From contig DAISVU010000035.1 in the NCBI GenBank assembly GCA_036839975.1, positions 1 to 6,180 on the forward strand: DNA of 6,180 nucleotides, in the 5' to 3' direction. Under the pieces are notes generated by a model. The model searched no databases and was not told the DNA's origin. It saw only the letters and a program-made list of their open reading frames with translations. Below are positions 4,927 through 6,180 of this stretch, one piece after another. This DNA comes from RGIG7111 sp036839975. GTDB taxonomy: Bacteria; Bacillota; Clostridia; Peptostreptococcales; Anaerovoracaceae. Position numbers and translations under genes: made by a program. The stretch's first letter is position 1. Every line of letters starts with the position of its first letter.

Positions 4927-6096
4927 ATGGAGAAAAGAGCAAAGGGATTTGCAGTGGTAATAATGATCGTGTTCGTTATACTTATAGCTTCAATAGCGAC
5001 TGCAAAAAACAACAGCGGTGCAAGAACATCTCATAACGAGCCCGATTATACTCCTGAAAAAGTGATGTACAAAGTCAAGGCAAAAACGAGGAACATAAGC
5101 ATAATCATAACAAATGATCCGGGCAGGTCATACTGTTACACGTACGAGCTTTATGATAAAATATACAAGGAGGAATTAAGAAATAAGACCACTGGAGACA
5201 AAGAATATACATTCAAAAAACTATTGCCGGGGAAAAAATATATAGTAAAAGTAACGCCTGAGTATATTAAAGATGGTGACTCTTGGAAAGGTGATACAGT
5301 ATCTAAAAAAGTTGAAACAGAATACGACAGCAGATATAAAATATACAAAACTAATAAGCAGGCAAGCGATGCGATATGGAAAAGTATAAAACAACGTAAA
5401 AAATATGTAACTGTTTTTATTCTTGAAAAGAAAGCCAACAAAACAGCTGCGGAACTTTTGGATGATGCGCTCAGCAATAAGCGAAACGGACATTATGTTC
5501 GCTCTAATATGAAGATTTCGGCATCTGATATATATGGATTCAGGGATTCTGATGAAACGCTTTATATAAATGGCAAAGATGTGTATGGATTTAAATTTTG
5601 CTTCAAATACTATCTTTCAAAGAAGCGGGAGAAAGAGGCCATGTTTCTTATAAGTAAAAAAGCAGTGGAATTGAAAATAATAGGAAGTGCCCGTAAAAAA
5701 GCCCGGAGGATTGCAAATTATTGTCATGGGCTAAAACAGTACAAGGGGAGAAAAGCTGAAGGTGGGACAGCTTACTATGCGTTGACGAGGGGACAAGCGA
5801 CTTGCAACAGCAGAGCGGCACTTTTTTATATGATTTGTAAAAAAATAGGTGTACCTGCAAGGATTGTTACGTGTAATGCACATGGAAGCAAAGGCTTTGG
5901 CCATAAGTTCAATATGGTCAAGACTGATGGTAAGTGGAAATTCATAGATGTACATGAGGGGAATTATTTTGTGGATACCGACAGGCAGGCAAAAAAATTT
6001 TTGAAAAACAGGATAATTTATTGTGATTACGGAATAGAAAGATATCTTTTTAAAGCTAGACCGGTTGGTAATAGATATATTTCAATGCGAGATTAA
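4927..6096 (+). CDS. exported transglutaminase-like domain protein with FN3-like domain
   Basis: This 389-residue protein starts at ATG 4927, 5 bases after AGAGGGG. Residues 1-26 form a signal peptide or N-terminal anchor, with possible cleavage after ATA (24-26). Residues 44-131 resemble a fibronectin type III domain, with the characteristic YTFKKLLPGKKYIVKVTPEY strand region. From about residue 140 a helical lead-in runs to the transglutaminase-like core (about 255-345). The core has GQATCNSRAALFYMICKKIG with catalytic C293, FGHKFNMV with H326 and WKFIDV with D341, the full Cys-His-Asp triad. Members of this superfamily act as proteases, amidases or protein cross-linkers outside the cell, and the reaction cannot be told from sequence. 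The protein is rich in lysine. It lies 41 bases after the M23 gene with no promoter between, so co-transcription is likely. No sorting signal is seen. Confidence 0.88.
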   Translation: MEKRAKGFAVVIMIVFVILIASIATAKNNSGARTSHNEPDYTPEKVMYKVKAKTRNISIIITNDPGRSYCYTYELYDKIYKEELRNKTTGDKEYTFKKLLPGKKYIVKVTPEYIKDGDSWKGDTVSKKVETEYDSRYKIYKTNKQASDAIWKSIKQRKKYVTVFILEKKANKTAAELLDDALSNKRNGHYVRSNMKISASDIYGFRDSDETLYINGKDVYGFKFCFKYYLSKKREKEAMFLISKKAVELKIIGSARKKARRIANYCHGLKQYKGRKAEGGTAYYALTRGQATCNSRAALFYMICKKIGVPARIVTCNAHGSKGFGHKFNMVKTDGKWKFIDVHEGNYFVDTDRQAKKFLKNRIIYCDYGIERYLFKARPVGNRYISMRD

Positions 6097-6127
6097 AATA
6101 TAAAATTAAAGATATAATATGTAGGGA

Positions 6128-6153
6128 AAAAAAGGCGAAAAAAGGCGAAAAAG
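6128..6153 (+). repeat. short tandem repeat after the transglutaminase-like gene
   Basis: The 10-base unit AAAAAAGGCG occurs twice exactly in tandem (6128-6137, 6138-6147), followed by a partial third copy AAAAAG. No hairpin terminator is seen between the stop codon at 6096 and the window end. The repeat precedes a TTGACA box and could be part of the next gene's upstream region. Confidence 0.6.
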
Positions 6154-6156
6154 AGA

Positions 6157-6180
6157 TTGACAAAGTTAAGAGCAGATAGT
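6157..6180 (+). promoter_or_regulatory. possible -35 box of a promoter running out of the window
   Basis: TTGACA (6157-6162) is an exact -35 consensus. With a 17-base spacer the -10 would start at 6180, the last base of the window, which is a T. The -10 cannot be seen, so this is only a hint that a further gene starts just downstream. Confidence 0.3.

Noticed and set aside
5151..5955. minus-strand open frames inside the transglutaminase-like gene
   Set aside because: They are hydrophobic shadows of AAA/AAG-rich codons with no family match.
1..6180. tRNA or rRNA genes and CRISPR arrays
   Set aside because: No cloverleaf-like or rRNA-like sequence and no regularly spaced repeats were found; the only tandem repeat is two 10-base units at 6128-6147.

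Overview
The window looks like chromosomal DNA of an AT-rich, low-GC Gram-positive anaerobe of the class Clostridia. The evidence is AGGAGG-type ribosome binding sites, sigma-A-like promoters, a mazG / HU / rqcP neighbourhood, a folT gene under a tetrahydrofolate riboswitch, and lysine-rich exported proteins carrying a Listeria-Bacteroides (Flg_new) type repeat. The genus cannot be fixed from the sequence; oral or gut Eubacteriales such as Mogibacterium relatives would fit, but that is inference.

Left part (1-1343, + strand): a broken 3' remnant of mazG (nucleotide pyrophosphohydrolase), then an intact HU gene with its own terminator, then rqcP, the small S4-domain factor of ribosome-associated quality control. 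In many Firmicutes these genes sit in one run (mazG-hup-rqcP). Here mazG is disrupted by a 12-bp hairpin and by an in-frame TGA. rqcP has a separate extended -10 promoter placed so close to the ATG that a leaderless mRNA is predicted.

Middle (1305-2713): convergent to rqcP lies folT, the substrate-binding S subunit of an ECF folate transporter. It is preceded by a well-conserved THF riboswitch (2121 to 2030, - strand) and a hairpin that hides the Shine-Dalgarno sequence, and by a promoter whose predicted start is at the riboswitch 5' end. Its likely terminator lies inside the 3' end of rqcP. The roughly 550 bases from 2158 to 2713 hold no intact gene. They contain several hairpins, a segment that may be the decayed right end of an IS605-type tnpB element, and the promoter of the next gene.

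Right part (2586-6180, + strand): a perfect-consensus sigma-A promoter drives an apparent two-gene operon of exported proteins. The first is a 723-residue protein with a signal peptide, an unrecognised N-terminal domain, one Flg_new/InlB-B-type repeat, a lysine-rich beta-type region and a C-terminal M23 (LytM) zinc endopeptidase with all catalytic residues. The second is a 389-residue protein with a signal peptide or membrane anchor, a fibronectin-III-like domain and a transglutaminase-like Cys-His-Asp domain. Together they suggest a cell-surface module that cuts peptidoglycan (first gene) and cleaves or cross-links protein or peptide (second gene). The pairing is the least ordinary feature here, although each catalytic family is known. 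A TTGACA box at the right edge hints at another promoter running out of the window.
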